NCBI GenBank assembly: GCA_027487575.1
Contig: JAIYDJ010000075.1
Location: 62,001 to 126,000 of the forward strand
Direction of reading: 5' to 3'
Origin: Rhodobacter sp.
Lineage (GTDB): Bacteria; Pseudomonadota; Alphaproteobacteria; Rhodobacterales; Rhodobacteraceae
DNA: 64,000 bases
How positions within the stretch are numbered: position 1 is the first letter of the stretch; every line of letters begins with the position of its first letter. The notes under the pieces were generated by a model. The model was not told the DNA's origin, ran no database searches, and was given only the letters and a program-made list of their open reading frames with translations. This document shows, in pieces, positions 20,466-28,666 of this stretch. The position numbers and the translations under genes are program-made.

Positions 20466-20487
20466 ATTTTCGTGCCGGGGGACCAGA

Positions 20488-21366
20488 ATGGCAAACATCG
20501 CGATCGGACAGACTGGTGGCACCCCACCCGCGCTGAACACCGCCACCGAAGCCTACCTCGCGATGAACCGCCGCAAACGCATGTATGGCGGCATCCTGCT
20601 TGTTCTGTTCGTGGCCATCTTTGCGTCTGGCTGGCGCATCTCGGAAGAGCGCAACGCCGGTGATTTCCTGCCGGGCATCAGCCAGCTTCTCGATTTCCCG
20701 TCCGAGGTCGTGTCCGAAGCCTGGACCAACCGCGCCAACATTCCGGGCTACTTCGTCGAATTCTTCCCCTCGCTGATCGAAACGATCAACATCGCCGCCG
20801 TGTCGACGCTGGTCGGCGCGCTGATCGCGGCCTTCCTGTCGCTGCTGGCTTCGCGCGGGATCGCCCGCTGGCCGCGGATGATTCCGGTGTTCCGCCGCAT
20901 CATGGATGCGTTGCGCGCGATACCCGAAATCGTCATCGCCCTCGTGCTGATCTACATTCTGGGCGGCGGTCCGGTGCCTGCCGTGATCGCCATCGCCTTC
21001 CACACCGGCGGCGCATTGGGAAAGCTGTTTTCGGAAGTCGGCGAGAATGCCGACCTCAAACCCATCGAGGGCCTGTCCTCGGTCGGGGCCACCTGGGGCC
21101 AGAAGATGTGGCTGGGTGTCATCCCGCAGGTCGCGCCGAACTGGCTTTCCTACACGCTGCTGCGGTTCGAGATCAACGTGCGCGCCTCGGCCATCCTCGG
21201 CTTCGTCGGCGAAGGCGGCATCGGCCATGACCTCAAGATCGCGATGCAGTGGGGGCAGGGGCGCTATGACAAGGTCGTTGCGATCTTCATCCTCTTGTTC
21301 CTCACCATCGTGATCATCGACCGCATTTCCGACCACTACCGCGCCAAGATCGTGAAGGGGACCTGA
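20488..21366 (+). CDS. phnE: Phosphonate ABC transporter permease (PhnE 1)
   Basis: 292 aa, about six predicted transmembrane helices, with the inner-membrane-component motif near EVGENADLKPIEGLSSVGATWGQK, which docks on the PhnC ATPase. The start at 20488 follows GCCGGGGGACC. Partners with the second, longer PhnE one base downstream. Together they probably form a heterodimeric channel, as in other two-permease phn systems. Confidence 0.93.
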   Translation: MANIAIGQTGGTPPALNTATEAYLAMNRRKRMYGGILLVLFVAIFASGWRISEERNAGDFLPGISQLLDFPSEVVSEAWTNRANIPGYFVEFFPSLIETINIAAVSTLVGALIAAFLSLLASRGIARWPRMIPVFRRIMDALRAIPEIVIALVLIYILGGGPVPAVIAIAFHTGGALGKLFSEVGENADLKPIEGLSSVGATWGQKMWLGVIPQVAPNWLSYTLLRFEINVRASAILGFVGEGGIGHDLKIAMQWGQGRYDKVVAIFILLFLTIVIIDRISDHYRAKIVKGT

Positions 21367-21367
21367 C

Positions 21368-22723
21368 ATGACCGCCGCCACGACCGACGCGCCCATGACT
21401 GCCGACAGCCCGCTGGCCCAGGCCATGTTCCGCAGCTTCCGCAAGCGGCGCATGGTGTCTTACGCCGTCCCTGCCGTGATCCTTTTGTACCTCACCTATG
21501 CCTTCTTCGCCTTCGACGTGCCCGGCCTTGCCGCCCGCGCGCGGCTGGACAATGCCGCGATCCTTCTGTCCGACTTCTGGTCGCACAAGACCCATGTCAC
21601 CCGCGACAACCGCACCGGCACGCTGGAAGTCGCGATCGAAGGCGAAGGCAAGGGCACCTATGCCCCCGGCACTTATCCCGACTGGGTCAGGACCGACGGC
21701 GAGGTTACGACCATCGACCTCGGTCAGGGCAACATCGTGACCTATGACGCGGCAGGCGCGCGCATGGTGATCCCGGACTATGGCCTGATCGACATCAAAC
21801 CGGTCGATGGCAAGCTGGTGCTGGACGCGCCGCAGCCGGTTCCCGACTGGATTTCCGTTTCTGACAACCGCATTTCGGTGACAGCAGAAGCGGGCCGCTT
21901 CAACTATTCCCGATCCAAGGTCGAAACCTTCAAGTACGAAGCGGGGTGGGAGCTGTTCTTCTTCACGCTCGACAGCCCGTTCCATGGCAAGGGGTTCTTC
22001 GAACTCGTCGGCATGACCGTCTCGGGCGACCGTGTGGACCCTGCGCGCAGCAACGTGGGCTACATGGTGTCCGAGGTCTGGAACAACAAGATGTGGCGGC
22101 ACCGCGACGTCATGTGGGCGATCTTCGAGACGATCCTGATGGCCTTCCTCGGGACGATGGGGGCGGCCATCGTGGCCCTGCCGCTGGGGTTTCTCGCAGC
22201 GTCAAATTTCATGCCGCTGGCACCGCTTCGATTTGCCTTCCGCCGGGTGTTCGACTTCATCCGCGGGGTCGACGGATTGATCTGGACCATCATCCTCAGC
22301 CGCGCCTTCGGGCCGGGCCCGATGACCGGGGCGCTGGCCATCCTGATCACCGACGCGGGCACTTTCGGCAAGACCTTTTCCGAAGCGCTTGAGAACATAG
22401 ATGAAAAGCAGGTCGAGGGCGTTCGGTCCACCGGCGCCAACGCCCTTCAGCGCGCCCGCCTTGGCGTGATCCCGCAGGTAACGCCGATCCTGCTCAGCCA
22501 AGTGCTCTACTACCTCGAATCGAACACCCGCAGTGCAACCATCATCGGTGCCATCGTGGGCGGCGGCATCGGCCTGTTGCTGACGCAAGCCATCACCACC
22601 CAGAAGGACTGGGAAGAGGTAGCCTATTACATGGTGCTGATCGTCCTGATGGTGATGATCATGGACAGCCTGTCGGGCTGGTTGCGCCGCAAACTGATCA
22701 AGGGCGACGGCGGCGGGCATTGA
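21368..22723 (+). CDS. phnE: Phosphonate ABC transporter permease (PhnE 2, extended)
   Basis: 451 aa, much longer than a usual 260-290-residue PhnE. One N-terminal helix (about 31-50) is followed by roughly 190 soluble residues (about 55-240) before the permease core with helices and the coupling loop EALENIDEKQVEGVRSTGANALQ. The added region should sit in the periplasm. Starts one base after the stop of the first phnE. Complete reading frame, so the extension is not a fusion artefact of a frameshift. Confidence 0.92.
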   Translation: MTAATTDAPMTADSPLAQAMFRSFRKRRMVSYAVPAVILLYLTYAFFAFDVPGLAARARLDNAAILLSDFWSHKTHVTRDNRTGTLEVAIEGEGKGTYAPGTYPDWVRTDGEVTTIDLGQGNIVTYDAAGARMVIPDYGLIDIKPVDGKLVLDAPQPVPDWISVSDNRISVTAEAGRFNYSRSKVETFKYEAGWELFFFTLDSPFHGKGFFELVGMTVSGDRVDPARSNVGYMVSEVWNNKMWRHRDVMWAIFETILMAFLGTMGAAIVALPLGFLAASNFMPLAPLRFAFRRVFDFIRGVDGLIWTIILSRAFGPGPMTGALAILITDAGTFGKTFSEALENIDEKQVEGVRSTGANALQRARLGVIPQVTPILLSQVLYYLESNTRSATIIGAIVGGGIGLLLTQAITTQKDWEEVAYYMVLIVLMVMIMDSLSGWLRRKLIKGDGGGH

Positions 22724-22764
22724 CGCCATTCGCGCCGGACGATTAACCTCCACCAAGGTGTTTT

Positions 22765-22782
22765 CTGTCAACCCATTGAAAT
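22765..22782 (+). promoter_or_regulatory. Pho-box-like element upstream of the hexapeptide gene
   Basis: CTGTCAA - CCCA - TTGAAAT has the 7-4-7 layout of a Pho box (6/7 and 4/7 matches to CTGTCAT) and lies 44 bp before the next start codon. It is an A/T-rich patch in the 102-bp gap after phnE, so a second internal promoter is possible. Confidence 0.35.
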
Positions 22783-22825
22783 GACGGGTTGGCCGATCAC
22801 CCGATCCGCGACACCCAAGGACGCC

Positions 22826-23443
22826 ATGCCCAAACTTTCGCCCGACGTTCCTCATATCCACCCCGACTGCCAGATCACCGACAGTACCTTCGGGGCCTAT
22901 GTGGAAATCGGTCAGGGCAGTCGCGTCGCCCATTCCACGTTTCAGGATTACGCCTACTGCGACCGCCTGTCCGACATTGCCAACACCACCGTCGGCAAGT
23001 TCGCCAACATCGCCGCGATGACCCGCATCGGACCCACCGACCACCCGATGGGCAACGCGAGCCTGCACCACTTTCTCTACCGCTCGTCCTACTATTGGGA
23101 AGACGCGACCGACGACCCCGCCTTCTTTGCCCACCGCCAGTCCCGCCGCGCCACGCTCGGCCCCGACTGCTGGATCGGCCATGGCGCGATCATACGGCCC
23201 GAGGTGACGGTGGGGGCAGGGGCGGTGGTCGCGGCGGGCGCGGTCGTCACCAAGGACGTCGCCCCCTACATGATCGTGGCCGGCGTCCCCGCCACACCGC
23301 TGCGCGAACGGTTCACCCGGAACGTCGCCGACCGGATGTTGGCGCTGGCCTGGTGGGACTGGCCGCATGACCGCCTGCGCGCCAGCCTTGACGATTTCCG
23401 CCGCCTGCCTGCCGAGGCGTTTCTGGAAAAGTACGGCGGCTGA
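22826..23443 (+). CDS. Phn-associated hexapeptide-repeat acyltransferase
   Basis: 205 aa from the ATG preceded by AAGGAC; an ATG 45 bp earlier has no ribosome site. Left-handed beta-helix repeats run through the first 150 residues ([58 protein letters not shown]), a fold of O/N-acetyltransferases. It resembles the chloramphenicol-acetyltransferase-like proteins found in many phn operons, where the analogue PhnO acetylates aminoalkylphosphonates; that role is inferred. Its stop abuts the stop of the convergent phnM-like gene with no spacer. Confidence 0.82.
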   Translation: MPKLSPDVPHIHPDCQITDSTFGAYVEIGQGSRVAHSTFQDYAYCDRLSDIANTTVGKFANIAAMTRIGPTDHPMGNASLHHFLYRSSYYWEDATDDPAFFAHRQSRRATLGPDCWIGHGAIIRPEVTVGAGAVVAAGAVVTKDVAPYMIVAGVPATPLRERFTRNVADRMLALAWWDWPHDRLRASLDDFRRLPAEAFLEKYGG

Positions 23444-24625
23444 CTATTCCGCCGCGATGCGCAGGGCCTGCGGCTGCGCCACGAACCGCCGCGCCGCCTC
23501 GCCGGCCAGATAGGACAACCGCCCGCCGCAGATCGTCGCCTCGATGGTCCGGCTTGCGGCCTCGACAATCACCAGGTCGGCGCGCAGGCCGGGTTCCAGC
23601 CGCCCGCGGTCCGGCATCCGCAGGATTTCGGCGGGACTGGAAGAGATCATCGCCCAGGCTTGCGGCAAGGTGCAAAGCCCCTTGTCGACCAGTGTCCAGG
23701 CCGCCATCGGCAGGGCCGGGATGTGATAGTCCGACACCAACGCGTCGCACAGCCCTTCGGCAATCAGGTCGGCCGCCGCGATGTTGCCGGCCTGACTGCG
23801 CCCGCGCACCACGTTGGGCGCACCCATGATCACCGGGTTCATCATCGCATGCGCCGCCGCCGCCGCCTTGCGCGACAAGGGAAACTCGGCGATCCGCGCG
23901 CCGATCATCGAATAGAACTCGCGCGTTTCGCCATCCGGGTCGTCATGGCTGCCATAGGCCACTCCCAGCGCATCGAACGCCTCGGCCAGCGTGCACAACT
24001 GGCGCGGCACCTCGCGCGTGCGCGATTTCGCCCGGTCCAGCGTTTCGGCCATGTCTGCCGCCGTCCGCCCGACCTTGCGCGCCCAGGCGGCAAAGTTGGT
24101 CGGGTCAGAGCGTGACATCGCATAGCCTTCTTCCAGATGGTCGTTGAAGACCACATAGGGCACCTTGTGCCGCCGGACCGCGTCCAGCAGTTCCGGCACA
24201 GCCTCGACCAGATGCGTTTCGGCGCGGATCTGCACCCGCAGATCGGTCAGCGACCGGGGGCGATAGGTGTCCATCGCGGCCAGCAGCGCGCAGGCTGCGG
24301 CGGGGCTGCGGTGGCCGCCTTCCCAACTCCAGCCCTGCGCGAAGAAGGCCGTCGTCACCCCATGCGCCGCCGCCTCGCGGTCGGCCGAAGCCAGGCCCAC
24401 CGCCAGCGGAAATGGCGCGGACGGGCGGGGCAGGATGTGGCGTTCAAACCCGTCGCCGTGCAGGTCGATGATGCCCGGCAGGATCAGATATCCCGACAGG
24501 TCGACCTCGGGCAGCGGGCCACGTGCGATCTTGCCGTCTGCCAATCCGATGGACCGGCGCTGCATCTCGCCGTCGCGCAGGATCTGCGCGCCGGTCAGGC
24601 GCAATGGAGGCAGGGACAGGTTCAT
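23444..24625 (-). CDS. PhnM-like amidohydrolase (divergent paralogue)
   Basis: 393 aa. An amidohydrolase metal motif LPGIIDLHGDGFERH and the downstream GAPNVVRGRSQAGN, YGSHDDP and SDYHIPALP motifs place it in the PhnM group, which cleaves the triphosphate of 5-phosphonoribosyl 1-triphosphate. It differs from the canonical PhnM at 32419-33573: the HTDN core is HGDG, and the SLMDHTPGERQF segment is replaced by VVFNDHLEEGYAM. It follows phnF on the same strand (70-bp gap). Specialisation for a related ribosyl triphosphate is possible. Confidence 0.82.
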   Translation of the reverse strand: MNLSLPPLRLTGAQILRDGEMQRRSIGLADGKIARGPLPEVDLSGYLILPGIIDLHGDGFERHILPRPSAPFPLAVGLASADREAAAHGVTTAFFAQGWSWEGGHRSPAAACALLAAMDTYRPRSLTDLRVQIRAETHLVEAVPELLDAVRRHKVPYVVFNDHLEEGYAMSRSDPTNFAAWARKVGRTAADMAETLDRAKSRTREVPRQLCTLAEAFDALGVAYGSHDDPDGETREFYSMIGARIAEFPLSRKAAAAAHAMMNPVIMGAPNVVRGRSQAGNIAAADLIAEGLCDALVSDYHIPALPMAAWTLVDKGLCTLPQAWAMISSSPAEILRMPDRGRLEPGLRADLVIVEAASRTIEATICGGRLSYLAGEAARRFVAQPQALRIAAE

Positions 24626-24695
24626 GCACGAATCCGAGGGTTTGCGATGGGTTGAGGTTGTGGATAACCCGGCAAAGCAACGGCTGTATGACGGA

Positions 24696-25406
24696 TCATT
24701 CCGGAGTTACGGTCAATTCGACGCGATCACCGGCAAACCAGGTGGTGCCGTATTCGATCGGCTGTCCGGCCGCGTCGTGGTTTATGGCGACCGACCGCAG
24801 GATCGGCGCACCTTCGGGCAGGCGCAACTGCAGGGCCAGCGTCGCACGGGCGGCAACGGCCGTCAGCCGGGTCGAGGCGCGGGTGTAGTCAGCCACCCCG
24901 CAGGCGGCCAGCGCCGCCGTGACCGATCCGTTGCGGTCCAGTTCGGCCAGAAGTCCGGGAAGGCCGGCGGCCGGAAACACCGACCGGAACGCGGCCAGGG
25001 CCACGCCATCCGCTAGGGAAAGTCCTTCCATCACATGCACCTGCGCCCCTTCGGTCAGCCGCAGCGCCTCGGCCTCGCGCTTGTCGCAGGTGCGGGTTTC
25101 CAGCCGCAGCACCTGCCGCGACGGCGTGCGGCCCGAGGCGGCCACATTCTGGTGAAACCGGACCCGGCGGCCCAGCGGGTAGGTCTGCGGTTCGGAGGCG
25201 ACGAACACCCCAGCGCCGCGCCGTGCATGCAAGAGACCCGTTTCGGTCAGGCTGGCCAAGGCATGGCGCACCGTGTGGCGGTTGACGCCAAAGCGCACGG
25301 CAAGCTGCGCCTCGGTCGGCAGGCGGTCGCCGGGGCGGTAGTGGCCTTCGCCGATCTCGGCCAGGAGGGTGTCTGCAATCGATTTCCAGATCGAGGCGCG
25401 CGGCAT
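24696..25406 (-). CDS. phnF: PhnF-type GntR/UTRA transcriptional repressor
   Basis: 236 aa. The N-terminal winged helix-turn-helix of the GntR family (PTEAQLAVRFGVNRHTVRHALASLTETGLL, given here only as its position, residues about 30-58) is followed by a UTRA ligand domain typical of the HutC subfamily. It is divergent from phnG, with a 26-bp palindrome between them as probable operator. PhnF proteins repress phn operons and are relieved by phosphonate-pathway ligands or phosphate limitation. Apparently co-transcribed with the phnM-like gene. Confidence 0.9.
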   Translation of the reverse strand: MPRASIWKSIADTLLAEIGEGHYRPGDRLPTEAQLAVRFGVNRHTVRHALASLTETGLLHARRGAGVFVASEPQTYPLGRRVRFHQNVAASGRTPSRQVLRLETRTCDKREAEALRLTEGAQVHVMEGLSLADGVALAAFRSVFPAAGLPGLLAELDRNGSVTAALAACGVADYTRASTRLTAVAARATLALQLRLPEGAPILRSVAINHDAAGQPIEYGTTWFAGDRVELTVTPE

Positions 25407-25462
25407 GTCACAAAAGTTTCTTGTTGCAAAGGTTGCGGGGGGCAGTCGAGTCGGATAGCATT

Positions 25463-25488
25463 TGTCTAGTTGTATAGATTACTAGACA
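25463..25488. promoter_or_regulatory. Probable PhnF operator
   Basis: Perfect 8-bp inverted repeat TGTCTAGT - N10 - ACTAGACA in the 106-bp phnF/phnG intergenic region. The arms also form a tandem pair (TTGTCTAG, TTGTATAG) that could bind two dimers. GntR/HutC-type regulators bind TNGTCTAGAC-like palindromes. The position, 25 bp before phnG and 57 bp before phnF, suits autoregulation plus control of the lyase operon. Confidence 0.7.
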
Positions 25489-25512
25489 CCTTCGCAAGCT
25501 GTAGAGACGCCG

Positions 25513-25962
25513 ATGCCCGAACCCCAGCCCAACCCGACAGCGCGCCAGATCTGGATGGGCGTTCTGGCCCGCTGCCGCCCGGACCGGCTGGCCGCCCTGA
25601 TGCCCGATCTCGCGGCACATGTCGTGCTGCGCCCGGCCGAGGTCGGGGCGGTGATGGTGCGCGGGCGGGTCGGGGCGGTAGGGTCGCCCTTCAACCTGGG
25701 CGAAATGAGCGTGACGCGCTGTTCGGTGCGGCTGGATGACGGCGCGGTCGGGCACGGTTATGTGCAGGGACGTGACAAGGGCCACGCCCGCCGTGCGGCC
25801 GTGCTGGATGCGCTGATGCAGACGACGCAGGCCCCGGATCTTCAGGCAACGGTGCTGGATGTGCTGATCGCCGAAGAAGCCGCCGGTCGGCAGGCGCGGG
25901 CAGAAAAGGCCGCATCGACGCGGGTGGAATTCTTCACCCTTGTCCGGGGAGAAGACAAATGA
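25513..25962 (+). CDS. phnG: C-P lyase subunit PhnG
   Basis: 149 aa, normal length. First gene of the C-P lyase operon. PhnG, with PhnH, PhnI and PhnJ, forms the core complex; PhnG, PhnH, PhnI and PhnL attach the phosphonate to ATP ribose C1, displacing adenine. The family stretch FNLGEMSVTRCSVRLDDG is visible. No strong ribosome site precedes the ATG. Its stop overlaps the phnH start. Confidence 0.93.
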   Translation: MPEPQPNPTARQIWMGVLARCRPDRLAALMPDLAAHVVLRPAEVGAVMVRGRVGAVGSPFNLGEMSVTRCSVRLDDGAVGHGYVQGRDKGHARRAAVLDALMQTTQAPDLQATVLDVLIAEEAAGRQARAEKAASTRVEFFTLVRGEDK

Positions 25963-26534
25963 GCCTTGCACCACAGGCGATGACGGGCGGTTTTGCCGAT
26001 GCCCCTGTGCAGTCGGCGCGCGCCTTCCGGGCGGCCCTGGACGCGCTGTCGCGGCCCGGCCGGATCGTTGCGGTGGAAGGCGTGCAGCCGCCCGCGCCCC
26101 TGTCAGTGGCGGCGGGCGTGCTGCTTCTGACGCTGGCCGACGGCACGACCCCGGTCCATCTTGCGGGCGCTTTCGACTGTGCCGTGCTGCGGGACTGGAT
26201 CACCTTCCACTGCGGCGCGCCGCTGGTCGGGTCCGATGCGGCAACCTTTGCGGTGGGGGACTGGTCAGCCCTGCACCCCGTCGGCCGGTTTGCCATCGGG
26301 CGGGCCGACTATCCCGACCGATCAGCCACCCTGATTGTCGAACTGGACCATCTGACAGCGGCAGGCGCGCGCCTGACCGGGCCGGGGATCGCCGACGTGG
26401 CACATCTGTCGCTTCCCGACATCGCGGCCTTTCAGCACAACCGCGCGCTGTTCCCGCTGGGGTTCGATACATTCCTGACCTGCGGCGACCGGCTGGCCGG
26501 TCTGCCCCGGTCCACCCGCGTGGAGGCTGTCTGA
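25959..26534 (+). CDS. phnH: C-P lyase subunit PhnH
   Basis: 191 aa. N-terminal GGFADAPVQSARAFRAALDALSRPG and the C-terminal block ending FLTCGDRLAGLPRSTRVE are characteristic of PhnH. A structural subunit of the core PhnGHIJ complex, a member of the PLP-transferase-like fold without the cofactor. Overlaps phnG by 4 bp and phnI by 1 bp. Confidence 0.93.
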   Translation: MSLAPQAMTGGFADAPVQSARAFRAALDALSRPGRIVAVEGVQPPAPLSVAAGVLLLTLADGTTPVHLAGAFDCAVLRDWITFHCGAPLVGSDAATFAVGDWSALHPVGRFAIGRADYPDRSATLIVELDHLTAAGARLTGPGIADVAHLSLPDIAAFQHNRALFPLGFDTFLTCGDRLAGLPRSTRVEAV

Positions 26535-27610
26535 TGTATGTGGCGGTAAAGGGCGGCGAGCGGGCGATCGACAATGCGCATGCGTTTCTGGCCGAGGAAC
26601 GGCGCGGCGATGTTTCCGTTCCGGAACTGTCAGTGGACCAGATCCGCGAACAGTTGAAGCTGGCGGTCAACCGGGTGATGGCCGAAGGGTCGCTGTTCGA
26701 CCCCGATCTGGCCGCGCTGGCCATCAAGCAGGCGCGCGGCGATCTGATCGAGGCGGTGTTCCTGATCCGCGCCTACCGCACCACGCTGCCGCGTCTTGGG
26801 GCATCGAAGCCGATCGACACCAGCGCCATGGCCTGCGTCCGGCGCATTTCGGCGACGTTCAAGGACGCGCCCGGCGGGCAGGTTCTGGGGCCGACCTTCG
26901 ACTACACGCACCGCCTGCTGGATTTCAAGCTGCTGGCCGAAGGCGAGGCTCCGCAGGCCGCCAGAGCGCCGGCGATGCCTGCCGCCGTGCCGCATATCGC
27001 GGATTTCCTGAACCGCGACGGATTGATCGAACAGGACACGGCGAATGACACGACCCCGCCGGACCTGACGCGCGAGCCGATGGAGCTGCCCGCAAGCCGC
27101 GCGCTTCGCCTGCAGGCGATCACCCGCGGCGATGAAGGCTTCATCCTGTCGATGGCCTATTCCACCCAGCGCGGCTATGGGCGCACCCATGCCTTTGTCG
27201 GCGAGTTGCGCATCGGGACGGTGCCGGTGGAAATGGACATCCCCGAACTCGGCTTTGCCATCCAGATCGGCGAGATCGAGGTGACGGAATGCGAAACCGT
27301 CAACCAGTTCAAAGGGTCAAAGACCGAGCCGCCGCAGTTCACCCGCGGATACGGGCTGGTGTTCGGCCAGTCGGAACGCAAGGCCATCGCGATGAGTCTG
27401 GTGGACCGTGCCCTGCGCTGGAAGGAATTGGGCGAGGACAATTCGGGCGCCCCGGCGCAGGACGAGGAATTCGTGCTGATGCATGCCGACAACATCCAGG
27501 CCACCGGATTTCTGGAGCATATCAAGCTGCCGCACTACGTTGATTTTCAGGCGGAACTGGAAATGGTCCGTCATCTGCGCGCCGAAGCCACGCGCGAGGC
27601 GGCGGAATGA
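26534..27610 (+). CDS. phnI: C-P lyase subunit PhnI (purine nucleosidase)
   Basis: 358 aa from MYVAVKGGERAIDNAHAFL, the usual PhnI N-terminus. A longer open frame extends upstream but overlaps phnH. PhnI provides the nucleosidase activity that exchanges the purine base for phosphonate. Conserved features include YSTQRGYGRTHAFVGELR and the C-terminal HADNIQATGFLEHIKLPHYVDF. A 198-bp gap before phnJ is unusually long for this operon and holds an antisense small ORF. Confidence 0.94.
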   Translation: MYVAVKGGERAIDNAHAFLAEERRGDVSVPELSVDQIREQLKLAVNRVMAEGSLFDPDLAALAIKQARGDLIEAVFLIRAYRTTLPRLGASKPIDTSAMACVRRISATFKDAPGGQVLGPTFDYTHRLLDFKLLAEGEAPQAARAPAMPAAVPHIADFLNRDGLIEQDTANDTTPPDLTREPMELPASRALRLQAITRGDEGFILSMAYSTQRGYGRTHAFVGELRIGTVPVEMDIPELGFAIQIGEIEVTECETVNQFKGSKTEPPQFTRGYGLVFGQSERKAIAMSLVDRALRWKELGEDNSGAPAQDEEFVLMHADNIQATGFLEHIKLPHYVDFQAELEMVRHLRAEATREAAE

Positions 27611-27615
27611 CTGCG

Positions 27616-27774
27616 TCAGGGCCAGCGCTTCGTGCCGTCGATCTTGTCGCGCAGGGCGATCATCGAACGCCAGACCGCCTTGACCTGCCGCTTCAGCAGA
27701 TAGCCGTAAAGCGCCGCGCTGCCCGCAAAGATGAGCCCCAGAAGAGCCATGTAGAACAGGGTCTCGCCCGACAA
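27616..27774 (-). CDS. Antisense small membrane ORF between phnI and phnJ, 52 aa
   Basis: Reads opposite to the operon from a TTG at 27774, with GGGGAGAGG just upstream. An internal ATG (residue 9) is an alternative. The product has one hydrophobic helix (FYMALLGLIFAGSAALYGYLL) and a basic amphipathic tail ending DKIDGTKRWP. No relative recognised. The plus strand of the same DNA has a 66-codon frame starting at the phnI stop, but its product is arginine-rich and shows no recognisable domain. It fits the only long gap inside the operon. Confidence 0.5.
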   Translation of the reverse strand: MSGETLFYMALLGLIFAGSAALYGYLLKRQVKAVWRSMIALRDKIDGTKRWP

Positions 27775-27808
27775 TTGACCTCTCCCCGACTCGGATGGGA
27801 TGCCTAGG

Positions 27809-28666
27809 ATGGAAGACTACAACTTTGCCTATCTGGATGAACAGACCAAGCGGATGATCCGCCGCGCGATCCTGAAAGGGGTCGCGGTGCCGGGATATCA
27901 GGTGCCGTTCGCCAGCCGCGAGATGCCGATGCCTTATGGCTGGGGTACGGGGGGCGTGCAGGTGACCGCAGCCTGCCTTGTGCCCGAGGACGTCTTGAAG
28001 GTCATCGATCAGGGCGCGGACGACACCACCAACGCCGTGTCGATCCGCAAGTTCTTTTCGCGCACCGCAGGCGTGGCGGTGACCGAGGCGACGACGGATG
28101 CGACGGTGATCCAGACCCGCCACCGCATCCCCGAAACGCCGCTGCAAGAAGGCCAGATCCTTGTCTATCAGGTGCCGATCCCCGAACCGCTGCGGTTTCT
28201 GGAGCCTCGCGAGACCGAAACCCGCAAGATGCACGAGCTTGAGGAATATGGCCTGATGCATGTCAAGCTCTATGAGGACATCGCGCGGCACGGGCAGATC
28301 GCGACCAGCTACGCCTATCCGGTCAAGGTGGAGGGGCGCTATGTGATGGACCCTTCGCCGATCCCGAAATTCGACAACCCCAAACTGTCGGGGTCCGCCG
28401 CGCTGCAGTTGTTCGGGGCAGGGCGTGAGCAGCGCATTTATGCCGTGCCGCCTTACACGCAGGTCGTCAGTCTGGATTTCGACGACCATCCCTTTGTCGC
28501 CAGCAAGGCCGATCATGATTGCGACCTCTGCGGGGCAGGGGCCAGCTATCTGGACGAGGTGATCATCGACGATGCGGGCGGGCGGATGTTCGTCTGTTCC
28601 GACACAGACTTCTGTGCCGGTCGGCGTGCGGCGGGCCATGTCGGGCGATTGGGGGAGGCTGCGTGA
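27809..28666 (+). CDS. phnJ: C-P lyase radical SAM enzyme PhnJ
   Basis: 285 aa from MEDYNFAYLDEQTKRM; an ATG three codons earlier is possible. PhnJ is the radical-SAM enzyme that breaks the carbon-phosphorus bond, releasing the alkane and a ribosyl cyclic phosphate. The four cluster-region cysteines are C238, C241, C263 and C269, with the same spacing as E. coli C241, C244, C266, C272. The glycine-radical GWGTGGVQV region is present. Fully intact, so the pathway should be functional. Confidence 0.96.
   Translation: MEDYNFAYLDEQTKRMIRRAILKGVAVPGYQVPFASREMPMPYGWGTGGVQVTAACLVPEDVLKVIDQGADDTTNAVSIRKFFSRTAGVAVTEATTDATVIQTRHRIPETPLQEGQILVYQVPIPEPLRFLEPRETETRKMHELEEYGLMHVKLYEDIARHGQIATSYAYPVKVEGRYVMDPSPIPKFDNPKLSGSAALQLFGAGREQRIYAVPPYTQVVSLDFDDHPFVASKADHDCDLCGAGASYLDEVIIDDAGGRMFVCSDTDFCAGRRAAGHVGRLGEAA

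Noticed and set aside
22826..23443. PhnO aminoalkylphosphonate N-acetyltransferase
   Set aside because: The protein is built of hexapeptide repeats rather than the GNAT fold of PhnO; only an analogous role is possible.
27607..27807. A 66-codon rightward frame overlapping the phnI stop
   Set aside because: The product is basic and featureless. The antisense ORF in the same DNA has a ribosome site and a membrane helix and is preferred.
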